DNA from: Salimicrobium humidisoli
Lineage (GTDB): Bacteria; Bacillota; Bacilli; Bacillales; Halobacillaceae
Length of the DNA stretch: 64,000 nucleotides
Reading direction: 5' to 3'
Assembly: GCF_002295105.1 (NCBI RefSeq)
Contig: NZ_NSGH01000001.1
Coordinates: 124,001 to 188,000 of the forward strand
Part shown: piece by piece, positions 18,381 to 25,805 of the stretch
How positions within the stretch are numbered: position 1 is the first letter of the stretch
Layout of the letters: the number at the start of each line of letters is the position of its first letter
Made by a program: the position numbers and the translations under genes
Notes under the pieces: model-generated
Databases searched by the model: none
The model's input: only the letters and a program-made list of their open reading frames with translations
What the model was told of the DNA's origin: nothing

Positions 18381-18704
18381 ATGCCGGTGCACAACAAATT
18401 AGTCAGAGATAAAATCCCGGAAATTATTAAAAATAGTAATAAAAAATTTACTGCACGCATATTAAGTGAAACTGAATACGCCCAAGAGTTAAAGAAAAAA
18501 CTATATGAAGAAATAGAGGAATACATGACAGCTGAAAATGATGAAGAAGCTGTAGCTGAACTCGCAGATCTTTCCGAAATAATTTATTCTTTAGCTAAAG
18601 TTCATGGAAAAAAACCTGAAGATTTAGAGAAGTTGAGGAAAAACAAAGCTGACCAACGGGGATCGTTTCAAGAAAAGATTTATCTGTTGGAGGTTGAAGA
18701 TTAA
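18381..18704 (+). CDS. MazG-like nucleoside triphosphate pyrophosphohydrolase
   Basis: A 107-residue all-alpha NTP pyrophosphohydrolase. The metal-binding motif is visible as E43/E44-x-x-E46/E47 in YEEIEEY, followed by E60-x-x-D63 in AELADLSE. The N-terminal HNKLVRDKIPEII block is shared with small phosphoribosyl-ATP-pyrophosphohydrolase-like proteins found beside helicases. It probably hydrolyses an NTP or modified nucleotide to the monophosphate and PPi. The stop overlaps the start of the helicase gene (TAATG), indicating translational coupling and a joint job. Composition is AT-rich like its partner. Confidence 0.8.
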   Translation: MPVHNKLVRDKIPEIIKNSNKKFTARILSETEYAQELKKKLYEEIEEYMTAENDEEAVAELADLSEIIYSLAKVHGKKPEDLEKLRKNKADQRGSFQEKIYLLEVED

Positions 18705-21133
18705 TGCCGGATGTTACGCTTCACACCTATGAACTTCATGAAAAAATAATAGATGCTACTAATAAATCAGACATAATTTATATTTTAACGTCATTTCTTA
18801 TGAAATCTGGAGTCGAAATGCTGGCCCCGGCACTACAAGAAGCAGTGAACCGTGGAGCTGACGTAAAAGTCCTTACAGGTGATTATTTATATGTAACCCA
18901 GCCTGAGGCTTTGAAACGACTGTTAGAAATAACCGGAGAGAATTTTGAGTTGAAAATGTGGCAAAGTAATGGAGAATCTTTCCATCCTAAAGCCTATCTT
19001 TTTAACAAAGGGGAAACCGGCACTCTGATAGTAGGTTCTTCTAACATGTCGCGTTCTGCATACACTAGTGGAATCGAGTGGAATCTGGAAATTCAGGAAG
19101 AAACGAGTGAAGGGATTCATAGCGAAGCGGTAAGAAAATTTATACATATGTTTCAGAACAATTGCACTTATGAAATTAATCTTGTAACAGTTGATATCTA
19201 TGAAGAGCATTACAATAACTTCAGGAAAGACTTTCCTGACTTCGTAAGTAAGTGGTCGGCCCAAGAAGAAAAGGAACTTACTCTCGGCGCAGGCAAAGAC
19301 AGCGAAGGAAAGATAATGGAAGAGCCGCGGGAGTATAATATAAAAAATGAACCTATTCCCAGATTGGCTCAGCCCGCGGCGTTGAATGAACTCGAGTTAA
19401 CTTTAGAAGAAGGTTATAAAAAAGGTATGGTAGTGATGGCTACAGGGTTAGGGAAAACCTACCTCGCAGCTTTCTTCGGACGCAGTTTTCGAAAAATTCT
19501 TTTTATTGCTCATAGGGAAGAGATACTTTATCAGGCTAAGGAGACATTTGAGCATGTCTCTCCTGAAAAAGAAGCCGGAATTTATAATGGAAAAGTAAAA
19601 GAAGCAGAAGGTGAGATGATTTTCGCTTCTATATTTACTTTGAGTATAGATGCGCATATTTCAAAGTTTTCGCCGGATGAATTTGATTTAATAATCGTAG
19701 ATGAATTCCATCATGCAGCTGCTAAAACTTACAGAAAAGTTATAAATTACTTTGAACCTTCTTTCATGTTGGGGCTTACTGCCACTCCTGAAAGAAGAGA
19801 TAATAAAGATGTGTTAGCTTTGTGTGAGGGAAATATAGTTTATGAAATGAACTTTATACAAGCTATCCAGAAGTCATGGCTGACCCCTTTTCGTTATTAT
19901 GGAGTCTATGATGACACTGATTATTCGCAGCTTTCCTGGCTTGGAAAACGCTATGATACACGGGAGTTGGAAAATGTACAATTGCAGGAAAGAATGGGAG
20001 AGAAAATATACCAGGCTTGGATAAAATATAAGCAGTCAAGGACTCTGGGTTTCTGTTCCTCAATTAACCAGGCTGAATTTTTAGCTGGAATTTTTACTGA
20101 ACGAGGAGTGAAAGCAATCGCCCTCCATTCCCGGACCGAAGGTCTTTCAAGGAAAGATGCAATTAGAAAATTAAAAGAAAGGGAATTAGAAGTTATTTTT
20201 ACTGTCGACTTGTTTAATGAAGGAGTTGATATTCCCTCAGTAGATACCATTTTGTTTGCAAGACCTACTGAATCACTAGTAGTTTACACCCAACAATTAG
20301 GGAGAGGGTTACGTCTAGCGGAGGGAAAAGCTTATTGCAATGTTATAGACTTGATTGGAAATTACCGCAATGCTGAATTAAAAATGAATCTTCTGGGGGA
20401 GGTTACTGAAAAGAATACGCGTAAAAACTCTGTACCTATTGCACCTGAAAAATGCGAAATAAATATTGATACAAAGGCGATTGATTTATTAAGGCATTTA
20501 TACCGTAAGAGGAGTTCAAGAAAAGAAAATCTCAGAGAAGATTATTTTAACATAAAGAAAAAGCTGGGGAAACGACCTACTTATTTAGAAGCTCATTTAC
20601 ATGGGGAAGTGAATTCTAAGGAATATAAAAATATTTTCGGGAGCTATATTGGTTTTTTATCGTGGGTGGAGGAATTATCTGTTGAAGAAGAGGAAATTTG
20701 GGACGAATATCAAGAGTGGATAAAAGAACTTAATAGCACAGTTATGACGAAGAGTTATAAGATGGTCATCTTTCGATACATGCTGAATAGGGGGATGAAT
20801 GAATGGAAAAAATCTATTACTTCCGAAGAAGTAGCACCATTTTTTCATTATTACCTTACAAGCAAAGAATATAGAAAGAAAATAGATTTTTCTTCAGCTA
20901 ATACAAAAGAGCTGTGGGAATACAACGAGAAAAAAGTAGCAAATTTAATTAAAAGACAACCTATGACACATTGGTCAAATAGTGATTTTTTTGAGTTCGA
21001 TGGTCAGAATTTCTCAATCGTTAATCTGGTGGTAGAAGAAAAGCACAACGTTGTTCTATACTCTATGATGGAAGAAATTTGTGAGTATTTACTTCATTAC
21101 CATTTTGAAAGAAAATCTGGGAATAAAAATTAA
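18704..21133 (+). CDS. PLD-nuclease/superfamily 2 helicase fusion
   Basis: An 809-residue protein. Residues 1-180 are a phospholipase D-like nuclease domain with H94-x-K96 (SFHPKAYLF) and GSSN at 111-114, a single HKD-type site as in BfiI-like nucleases. Residues ~220-560 are a DEAD/DEAH helicase core: QPAALNEL (Q motif), MATGLGKT 245-252 (motif I), DEFHH 333-337 (II), LTATPER 358-364 (III), and QQLGRGLR 530-537 (VI). The last ~240 residues are helical, charged and unrecognised. Such fusions occur in defence islands, where cutting plus ATP-driven translocation would attack foreign DNA. That role is inferred here from architecture, the MazG-like partner and foreign composition. Confidence 0.85.
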   Translation: MPDVTLHTYELHEKIIDATNKSDIIYILTSFLMKSGVEMLAPALQEAVNRGADVKVLTGDYLYVTQPEALKRLLEITGENFELKMWQSNGESFHPKAYLFNKGETGTLIVGSSNMSRSAYTSGIEWNLEIQEETSEGIHSEAVRKFIHMFQNNCTYEINLVTVDIYEEHYNNFRKDFPDFVSKWSAQEEKELTLGAGKDSEGKIMEEPREYNIKNEPIPRLAQPAALNELELTLEEGYKKGMVVMATGLGKTYLAAFFGRSFRKILFIAHREEILYQAKETFEHVSPEKEAGIYNGKVKEAEGEMIFASIFTLSIDAHISKFSPDEFDLIIVDEFHHAAAKTYRKVINYFEPSFMLGLTATPERRDNKDVLALCEGNIVYEMNFIQAIQKSWLTPFRYYGVYDDTDYSQLSWLGKRYDTRELENVQLQERMGEKIYQAWIKYKQSRTLGFCSSINQAEFLAGIFTERGVKAIALHSRTEGLSRKDAIRKLKERELEVIFTVDLFNEGVDIPSVDTILFARPTESLVVYTQQLGRGLRLAEGKAYCNVIDLIGNYRNAELKMNLLGEVTEKNTRKNSVPIAPEKCEINIDTKAIDLLRHLYRKRSSRKENLREDYFNIKKKLGKRPTYLEAHLHGEVNSKEYKNIFGSYIGFLSWVEELSVEEEEIWDEYQEWIKELNSTVMTKSYKMVIFRYMLNRGMNEWKKSITSEEVAPFFHYYLTSKEYRKKIDFSSANTKELWEYNEKKVANLIKRQPMTHWSNSDFFEFDGQNFSIVNLVVEEKHNVVLYSMMEEICEYLLHYHFERKSGNKN

Positions 21134-21188
21134 AATCGCCAGGAAACCTGTTTAATCTAACATTCTTTATACTTTAATAAAAGATAGA

Positions 21189-21231
21189 AAGAGCTGGTCA
21201 TCCCTGAAGCGGGGAAGGCCAGCTCTTTCTC
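21189..21231. terminator. bidirectional terminator between helicase and BCCT genes
   Basis: AAAGAGCTGGTC pairs with GGCCAGCTCTTT (one G-T pair), with T-rich flanks on both strands. It marks the end of the AT-rich islet. Confidence 0.85.
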
Positions 21232-21288
21232 GTTAGAGTAATTCAGTGTGTAATCGGAAATTGGTCATTTTTTTGCTGTGAATTAATT

Positions 21289-22875
21289 TCATGAATCACC
21301 ATTCTCTTCTTCTTCAATATGTTCGGCGATTTTACGGTGTTTCGCTATATCCTTACGTTCACGGGTCTCCCTGTAGTCACTTCTGATAGTCATCAGGAGC
21401 GAGACGGCGACCACGAAGAGGACAATCGAGAATGGCAGCGCTCCAATCAGAGAAGCTGTCTGCAATCCATTCAGACCGGCACTGATGATCAGCACAATAG
21501 CTAACAGAGCTATCATCGTCCCCCATATTCCTTTGATTACTACAGAAGGGTCTCTGTCCCCCTGTGTCGTCATCATACCGAGTACGAAGGTAGCCGAGTC
21601 GGCAGAGGTGACCAGGAAGGTGAACAGTAAACAGATGGAAAGGAACGAAAGAATACTTCCGAGCGGCAGCTGATCGAACAGGGAGAAGAGAGCGGTAGCT
21701 TCGTTCTCCGCCACGGCTGCGGCAATCTGTGTTCCGTTGAACAGGTCGGAGTGGATGGCTGTTCCACCGAAGATCCCGATCCATATTATTCCAAGAAACG
21801 GCGGTGTGACCATAACTCCAAGGACGAACTCGCGGACGGTACGCCCTTTGGAAATACGGGCTACGAACATACCGACAAACGGTGCCCAGGCGATCGTCCA
21901 TGCCCAGTAGTACACGGGCCAGTCCTGCACCCACGTACTTTCATTGTAGTGTCCGAGACGGAGACTCGCCTGAAAGAAGTTCTGCAGGTAGTCCCCTAAC
22001 CCTGTAGTAATAGTGTTAAGTATGAAACCTGTCGGGCCTATGAACAAAACGACGACCATGAGTAAAAGAGCGAGGCCGAGGTTGATGTTACTTAAGTATT
22101 TGATACCCCGGTCAAGACCGGAGAACGTGGAAACCATGAAAAATATGAACATGGCAAGCACGATCAAAATTTGCGTCGTCTGTCCGGACTCGATACCGAA
22201 CGTTGCTCCGAGTCCGCTGTTGATCTGCAGGACACTGAGTCCGAGAGTGGTAGCGACCCCCATAACGGTTGCGATGACTGCAATGGCATCGATACTGCGC
22301 CGCAACGGTTTCTTGCCCGTGTCTCCTATGACAGGGTTAAGGGTGTCACTCATAAGACTCCGTTCTTCCTGCCTGTAAATGAAATAGGAGATGGCGAGAC
22401 CGACGAAGGTAAATGAAGCCCACTGATGGATGCCGTTGTTGAAGAAAGCGTTCCACATGGCGATACGGGCAGCCTCAGCTGTCCCGGCTTCCACTCCGGG
22501 TTCAAACGGCGGGGGAGTGCCAAAGTGCGTCATCGGTTCCGCAACGCCCCAGAAAACGATACTGACACCGAAACCGGCACTGAACAGCATGGCAATCCAG
22601 GTGTAGAAAGGGTATTTCGGGCGTGTCTCGTCACCGCCGAGACGGATGCTTCCATACTTACTGAAAGCAAGGTAGAAGTTGAAAATGATGAGAGCAAATA
22701 CGAAGATAAGGTAAAACCAGCCAAACGTGTTAGCTATAAAGCTGTACACTGTGTCCGCCTGGGATGCTAACGTATCCGGTGCCAATCCTCCCCATATAGT
22801 AAAGGCTAAAATGATGAGGAAAGAAGACCAGAAGGTCGTGTTCATAAACTTATACTTTTTCTTCTTAGTTGCCAC
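21289..22875 (-). CDS. BCCT-family osmolyte transporter
   Basis: A 528-residue, ~12-TM sodium-coupled importer of betaine, choline, carnitine or a similar zwitterion. The start TFWSSFLIILAFTIWGG and the central YYWAWTIAWAPFVGMFVARISKGRT block with its Trp-rich substrate helix are BCCT hallmarks. Its Bacillus relatives (OpuD) import glycine betaine under salt stress. Charged termini are typical of osmosensing members. GGAGG lies before ATG 22875. The promoter region carries palindromes, listed separately. Confidence 0.92.
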   Translation of the reverse strand: MATKKKKYKFMNTTFWSSFLIILAFTIWGGLAPDTLASQADTVYSFIANTFGWFYLIFVFALIIFNFYLAFSKYGSIRLGGDETRPKYPFYTWIAMLFSAGFGVSIVFWGVAEPMTHFGTPPPFEPGVEAGTAEAARIAMWNAFFNNGIHQWASFTFVGLAISYFIYRQEERSLMSDTLNPVIGDTGKKPLRRSIDAIAVIATVMGVATTLGLSVLQINSGLGATFGIESGQTTQILIVLAMFIFFMVSTFSGLDRGIKYLSNINLGLALLLMVVVLFIGPTGFILNTITTGLGDYLQNFFQASLRLGHYNESTWVQDWPVYYWAWTIAWAPFVGMFVARISKGRTVREFVLGVMVTPPFLGIIWIGIFGGTAIHSDLFNGTQIAAAVAENEATALFSLFDQLPLGSILSFLSICLLFTFLVTSADSATFVLGMMTTQGDRDPSVVIKGIWGTMIALLAIVLIISAGLNGLQTASLIGALPFSIVLFVVAVSLLMTIRSDYRETRERKDIAKHRKIAEHIEEEENGDS

Positions 22876-22910
22876 GTGATTTCCTCCTTGGTAGGTATAA
22901 GACGTAGTGA

Positions 22911-22924
22911 TGAGTGTTCATTCA
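22911..22924. promoter_or_regulatory. TetR-like imperfect operator upstream of BCCT gene
   Basis: TGAGTGTTCATTCA is an imperfect inverted repeat of the TGAnTG..CAnTCA form often bound by TetR-type repressors. It lies about 20 bases downstream of the candidate -10 of the BCCT gene. The regulator is unknown. Confidence 0.35.
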
Positions 22925-22941
22925 CTTTTTATTCACTTTTT
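22920..22941. repeat. tandem 11-bp direct repeat
   Basis: Two perfect head-to-tail copies of ATTCACTTTTT lie between the candidate BCCT -10 and its ribosome site. The first copy overlaps the imperfect operator. Confidence 0.8.
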
Positions 22942-22942
22942 A

Positions 22943-22972
22943 ATGTTACAGGGGTAATACCCCAAATGTAAA
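22943..22972 (-). promoter_or_regulatory. candidate BCCT promoter with palindromic spacer
   Basis: On the minus strand TTTACA (22972-22967) and TAACAT (22948-22943) are 18 bases apart. The spacer is largely filled by the perfect 13-bp palindrome GGGGTAATACCCC (22951-22963). A regulator binding inside the spacer could repress the promoter or twist it into action. Confidence 0.45.
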
Positions 22973-23065
22973 GGCTTTATGCCACATAAGTTATTAGTTG
23001 TTTCGGAAAAGGTAATTTGGGAAAATGAAAGAAGTACAGTATGTAAGGAGAAAGGAGAGGTAACA

Positions 23066-23698
23066 GTGAAAATAGCGGTATTCGGGGGTACGGGCTCCAC
23101 CGGTCTCCGACTTATAGATAAACTGCTCGGTCGCGGCCATGAAGTGTACGCCTACGCCAGAAGTCCGGAAAAGTTATATCCGATGGAGCACGACCGGTTA
23201 GCGGTCGTGGAAGGCACACTGGATGAACGGGAAAAAATCAGGGAAACGGTAGACGGTATGGACGCCGTCATCAGCCTTCTCGGTCCTTCCGGGCGCGTAA
23301 AAAGGCAGACGCTCAGTGAAGGGGTCATCAACATCGTAGAAACGATGGGAGAAACAGACACGAAACGTTTTGTCAGTATTACGACGGGCATCGTCAAGGA
23401 CCCGAATGACGAAAAAGACTATCGTCGAAATACGGTCGCTTCCGCACTGCGCCTCGGCTTTGCCAACAATCAGCGTGAAATTGAACGTATGGCCACAGCC
23501 ATCCGGAGTACGGACCTTGACTGGACTCTCGTACGCGCCGGTTTCCTTACGGATAAAGCGGAGAAACCGCTTAAAATCGGTTATTTAGGAAAACATGAAG
23601 TAGGAATGAGCGTATCTCGTGCGAGCGCAGCCCAATTTCTTGCAGATTTAGCGGAAACGAACGATTATGTAAGAGAGTCACCTGTTGTAAGTAACTAG
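23066..23698 (+). CDS. NAD(P)-binding oxidoreductase, SDR/NmrA-like
   Basis: A 210-residue atypical short-chain dehydrogenase fold. The Rossmann motif GGTGSTGLRLID starts at residue 6, and AYARSPEKL supplies the basic residues that favour NADP. Related proteins act as flavin or quinone reductases or sugar epimerases, and the substrate is unknown. The GTG start at 23066 has GGAGAGG six bases upstream. The upstream in-frame ATG would add 29 non-conserved residues. The next gene is a related protein 14 bases away, so the pair probably forms an operon. Confidence 0.82.
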   Translation: MKIAVFGGTGSTGLRLIDKLLGRGHEVYAYARSPEKLYPMEHDRLAVVEGTLDEREKIRETVDGMDAVISLLGPSGRVKRQTLSEGVINIVETMGETDTKRFVSITTGIVKDPNDEKDYRRNTVASALRLGFANNQREIERMATAIRSTDLDWTLVRAGFLTDKAEKPLKIGYLGKHEVGMSVSRASAAQFLADLAETNDYVRESPVVSN

Positions 23699-23712
23699 AA
23701 AGGCGGGATTGT

Positions 23713-24360
23713 ATGGAAAAAGTTCTTGTTGCCGGAGCAAACGGTCAGATTGGGAAACATCTCGTCCGTCTGCTTCAGGAAAGTGAACAGTTCGAAGCCA
23801 AAGCGATGATCCGCGATAAAACACAGGCATCCTTTTTTGAGAATCTGGGTGCAGGAGTGGCTGTGGCGGATCTGGAAGATGAAATCGACGTGCTTGCCGC
23901 ATTGATGGATGACGTGGACGCTGTCGTGTTTGCTGCCGGGTCCGGACCTCATACCGGGAAGGATAAAACCATCATGATAGATCTGGATGGAGCCGTGAAA
24001 ATGATGGAAGCGGCGAAACAGAAAGGCGTAAGCCGCTTTGCTCTTATCAGTTCTTTCGATACGAGACGAGGCAGCTGGGGGAGCGAAGACTTCCGTCCGT
24101 ATGCCGCCTGCAAGTTTTATGCGGACGAATGGCTCCGTGCTTCCGGTCTGGAGTATACCATCATCCATCCGGGCCGCCTCACTAATGACGAAGGTACCGG
24201 GAAAGTGAACGCAGGCGAGAAAGTCGAACGTGACGAAGTCCCGCGTGAAGATGTTGCGAAAGTGATAGTGGAGACGCTGAACAGTCCTCATCTTATTAAG
24301 AAGGAGTTCCAGGTTACGAAGGGCGAAGCCCCCGTAATGGAAGCTCTGAAAACGGTGTAA
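23713..24360 (+). CDS. NAD(P)-binding oxidoreductase, YhfK-like
   Basis: A 215-residue Rossmann protein that begins EKVLVAGANGQIGKHLVRLL, with the GxxGxxG coenzyme loop. The stretch YAACKFYADEWLRASGLEYTIIHPG is the usual catalytic-region helix and strand of NmrA-like/YhfK-type proteins. It is a paralogue-type companion of the preceding gene and probably cotranscribed with it. The reaction is unknown. The gene ends just before the TPP riboswitch of the next operon. Confidence 0.85.
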   Translation: MEKVLVAGANGQIGKHLVRLLQESEQFEAKAMIRDKTQASFFENLGAGVAVADLEDEIDVLAALMDDVDAVVFAAGSGPHTGKDKTIMIDLDGAVKMMEAAKQKGVSRFALISSFDTRRGSWGSEDFRPYAACKFYADEWLRASGLEYTIIHPGRLTNDEGTGKVNAGEKVERDEVPREDVAKVIVETLNSPHLIKKEFQVTKGEAPVMEALKTV

Positions 24361-24447
24361 ATGTAAATATCTAACGAAAAACGCCGGTTTACAAAATTTT
24401 CTGTGTGTTTTATGATGAATTCAAACAACAAAAAACTGCATATCGTT

Positions 24448-24543
24448 TCATGCACTGGGGGAGCCGGCTTACGGCTGAGAAGAATCGAATTCTGACCCTT
24501 TGGACCCGATCTGGTTAGTACCAGCGTGGGGAAGTGCAGTCTG
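24448..24543 (+). ncRNA. TPP riboswitch aptamer (THI element)
   Basis: The conserved core is complete: GGGGAGCC...GGCTGAGA (24457-24480), GACCC, then GAtCTGGnTAgTACCAGCG (24509-24526) and GGGGAAGTGCAG. P1 pairs TGCACT (24451-24456) with AGTGCA (24533-24538). It sits before ykoF and senses thiamine pyrophosphate. The 3' strand GCAGTCTG (24536-24543) can instead pair with CAGACTGC (24573-24580), the start of the following terminator. Low TPP would then favour the antiterminator, and bound TPP would free the terminator. Confidence 0.95.
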
Positions 24544-24574
24544 AATAAAAACGGTAAACTCTTTTAATGATACA

Positions 24575-24609
24575 GACTGCGTCCCGCGAATCGGATGCAG
24601 TCTTTTTTG
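24575..24609 (+). terminator. TPP-riboswitch expression platform terminator
   Basis: GACTGCGTCC (24575-24584) pairs with GGATGCAGTC (24593-24602, one G-T pair) across an eight-base loop, followed by TTTTTT. It is the off-state hairpin of the riboswitch. Confidence 0.9.
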
Positions 24610-24633
24610 TTTTATTAAAAGGAGGAATAAGAT

Positions 24634-25230
24634 ATGAGTCAGAAACAGGAAAATGAAAAAATTGCAGGATGCTCTTTCTCGGTTCATCCGATGAGTGATG
24701 ACTTCAAGGAAAAGATCAAGGGGGCTCTGGAGAAAATCGATACTTCAAAAGTATGGATGAATACGGATGAAGTGACGACGACAGTGCGCGGGGATATCGA
24801 GCACGTATTTGACGTGACGAGGGCGGTATTCCTGCGTGTAGCCGAAACAGGAGTACACACAGCTTTGAACGCAACGTACTCTGTCGGGTGCCCTGGGGAT
24901 TCCGAGGGGGACCAATATACCGGGCATAACGAAAAGCCGGGAAACGGGCTGTGGGATGTGGATCAGTATACCAGCGCGAAGTTTTCTCTTTACCCGATGG
25001 GTGGCGGAGATTATATGGACGTTATATACAAGGGGATTGAGCGTATGAAAGAGAGCGGAATCGAAGTTTCCGAAGCTCACTATGCCACTAAGCTGTCAGG
25101 GGATACGAATGCGATGTTCAAAGGTCTTGAAGAAGTATTCAGGGACACGGAGGAAAGCGGTTCTTCCCACACCGTAATGACTGTAGCCATGTCTGCAAAC
25201 AGTCCATCCCGGGAAAGAGGAGATAAATGA
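24634..25230 (+). CDS. ykoF: YkoF, thiamine/HMP-binding protein
   Basis: A 198-residue protein with two ACT-like halves, beginning IAGCSFSVHPMSDDF and containing VHTALNATYSVGCPGD and the second-half KFSLYPMGGGDYMDVIY. This matches Bacillus YkoF, which binds thiamine and its pyrimidine moiety. It probably hands or stores hydroxymethylpyrimidine for the adjacent importer. It is the first gene of the operon behind the TPP riboswitch, with AAAGGAGG before the ATG and an ATGA overlap with ykoE. Confidence 0.9.
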   Translation: MSQKQENEKIAGCSFSVHPMSDDFKEKIKGALEKIDTSKVWMNTDEVTTTVRGDIEHVFDVTRAVFLRVAETGVHTALNATYSVGCPGDSEGDQYTGHNEKPGNGLWDVDQYTSAKFSLYPMGGGDYMDVIYKGIERMKESGIEVSEAHYATKLSGDTNAMFKGLEEVFRDTEESGSSHTVMTVAMSANSPSRERGDK

Positions 25231-25805
25231 AAAACTGGAAACTGAAAGAAATCGTAGTCATGTCGGTGCTCTCCGTCGTATTTGCAGTCGTTTACCTCGC
25301 TTTTCTCCCTGTAGGAAAAGTACTGACGGGTTTCTTCGGACCAATCGGCTATGACTTTATCTTCGGCATCTGGTTCATCGTTTCCATTATCGCTGCTTAT
25401 ATTATTAGAAAACCCGGAGCAGCTTTTCTTTCCGAAACCATTGCGGCTACTGTTGAAGTACTGCTCGGGAACGCGGCAGGTCCCATGCTTCTGATCAGCG
25501 GAATGATTCAGGGCCTCGGTGCGGAATCGGCATTCGCGATGACCGGGTATCGCCGCTACAACCTCGGGACGCTTATGTTCTCCGGGATGATGGCTGCCGT
25601 CTTCAGCTTCGTCTGGGGATACTTCCAGTCCGGGTACGCAGCACTTGCCGGCGGGTATGTACTGCTGATGTTCGTGACGCGCCTTATCAGCGGGGCGATT
25701 CTTGCAGGTGTAGCCGGAAAAGCTTTGAGCGACGCTTTGGCGAAAACCGGTGTTCTTTCTGGATTTGCTCTCGGCAAAGAAAAACGGAAGAAGCATGCTG
25801 CATGA
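25227..25805 (+). CDS. ykoE: YkoE, ECF transporter S component for HMP/thiamine precursor
   Basis: A 192-residue membrane protein with about five to six helices, the substrate-binding S subunit of an energy-coupling factor importer. The block GNAAGPMLLISGMIQGLGAE near residue 75 is typical of YkoE. With YkoD (ATPases) and YkoC (T component) it forms a complete dedicated ECF system for thiamine pyrimidine salvage. Its start overlaps the ykoF stop and its stop overlaps the ykoD start. Confidence 0.9.
   Translation: MKNWKLKEIVVMSVLSVVFAVVYLAFLPVGKVLTGFFGPIGYDFIFGIWFIVSIIAAYIIRKPGAAFLSETIAATVEVLLGNAAGPMLLISGMIQGLGAESAFAMTGYRRYNLGTLMFSGMMAAVFSFVWGYFQSGYAALAGGYVLLMFVTRLISGAILAGVAGKALSDALAKTGVLSGFALGKEKRKKHAA

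Larger units (their letters stand above)
18328..21188 (+). mobile_element. AT-rich two-gene islet (probable horizontal acquisition)
   Basis: Base composition and codon choice change abruptly to A/T-rich after 18327 and return to the window norm at about 21190. The segment holds exactly two coupled genes, a MazG-like pyrophosphohydrolase and a PLD-helicase, typical of defence cargo. I found no integrase, transposase or flanking repeat, so this is a composition-based call and not a defined element. Confidence 0.45.

Noticed and set aside
25227-25805. YkoE as a general membrane protein of unknown role
   Set aside because: Its place between ykoF and the tandem ATPase ykoD behind a TPP riboswitch makes the ECF S-component assignment much stronger.
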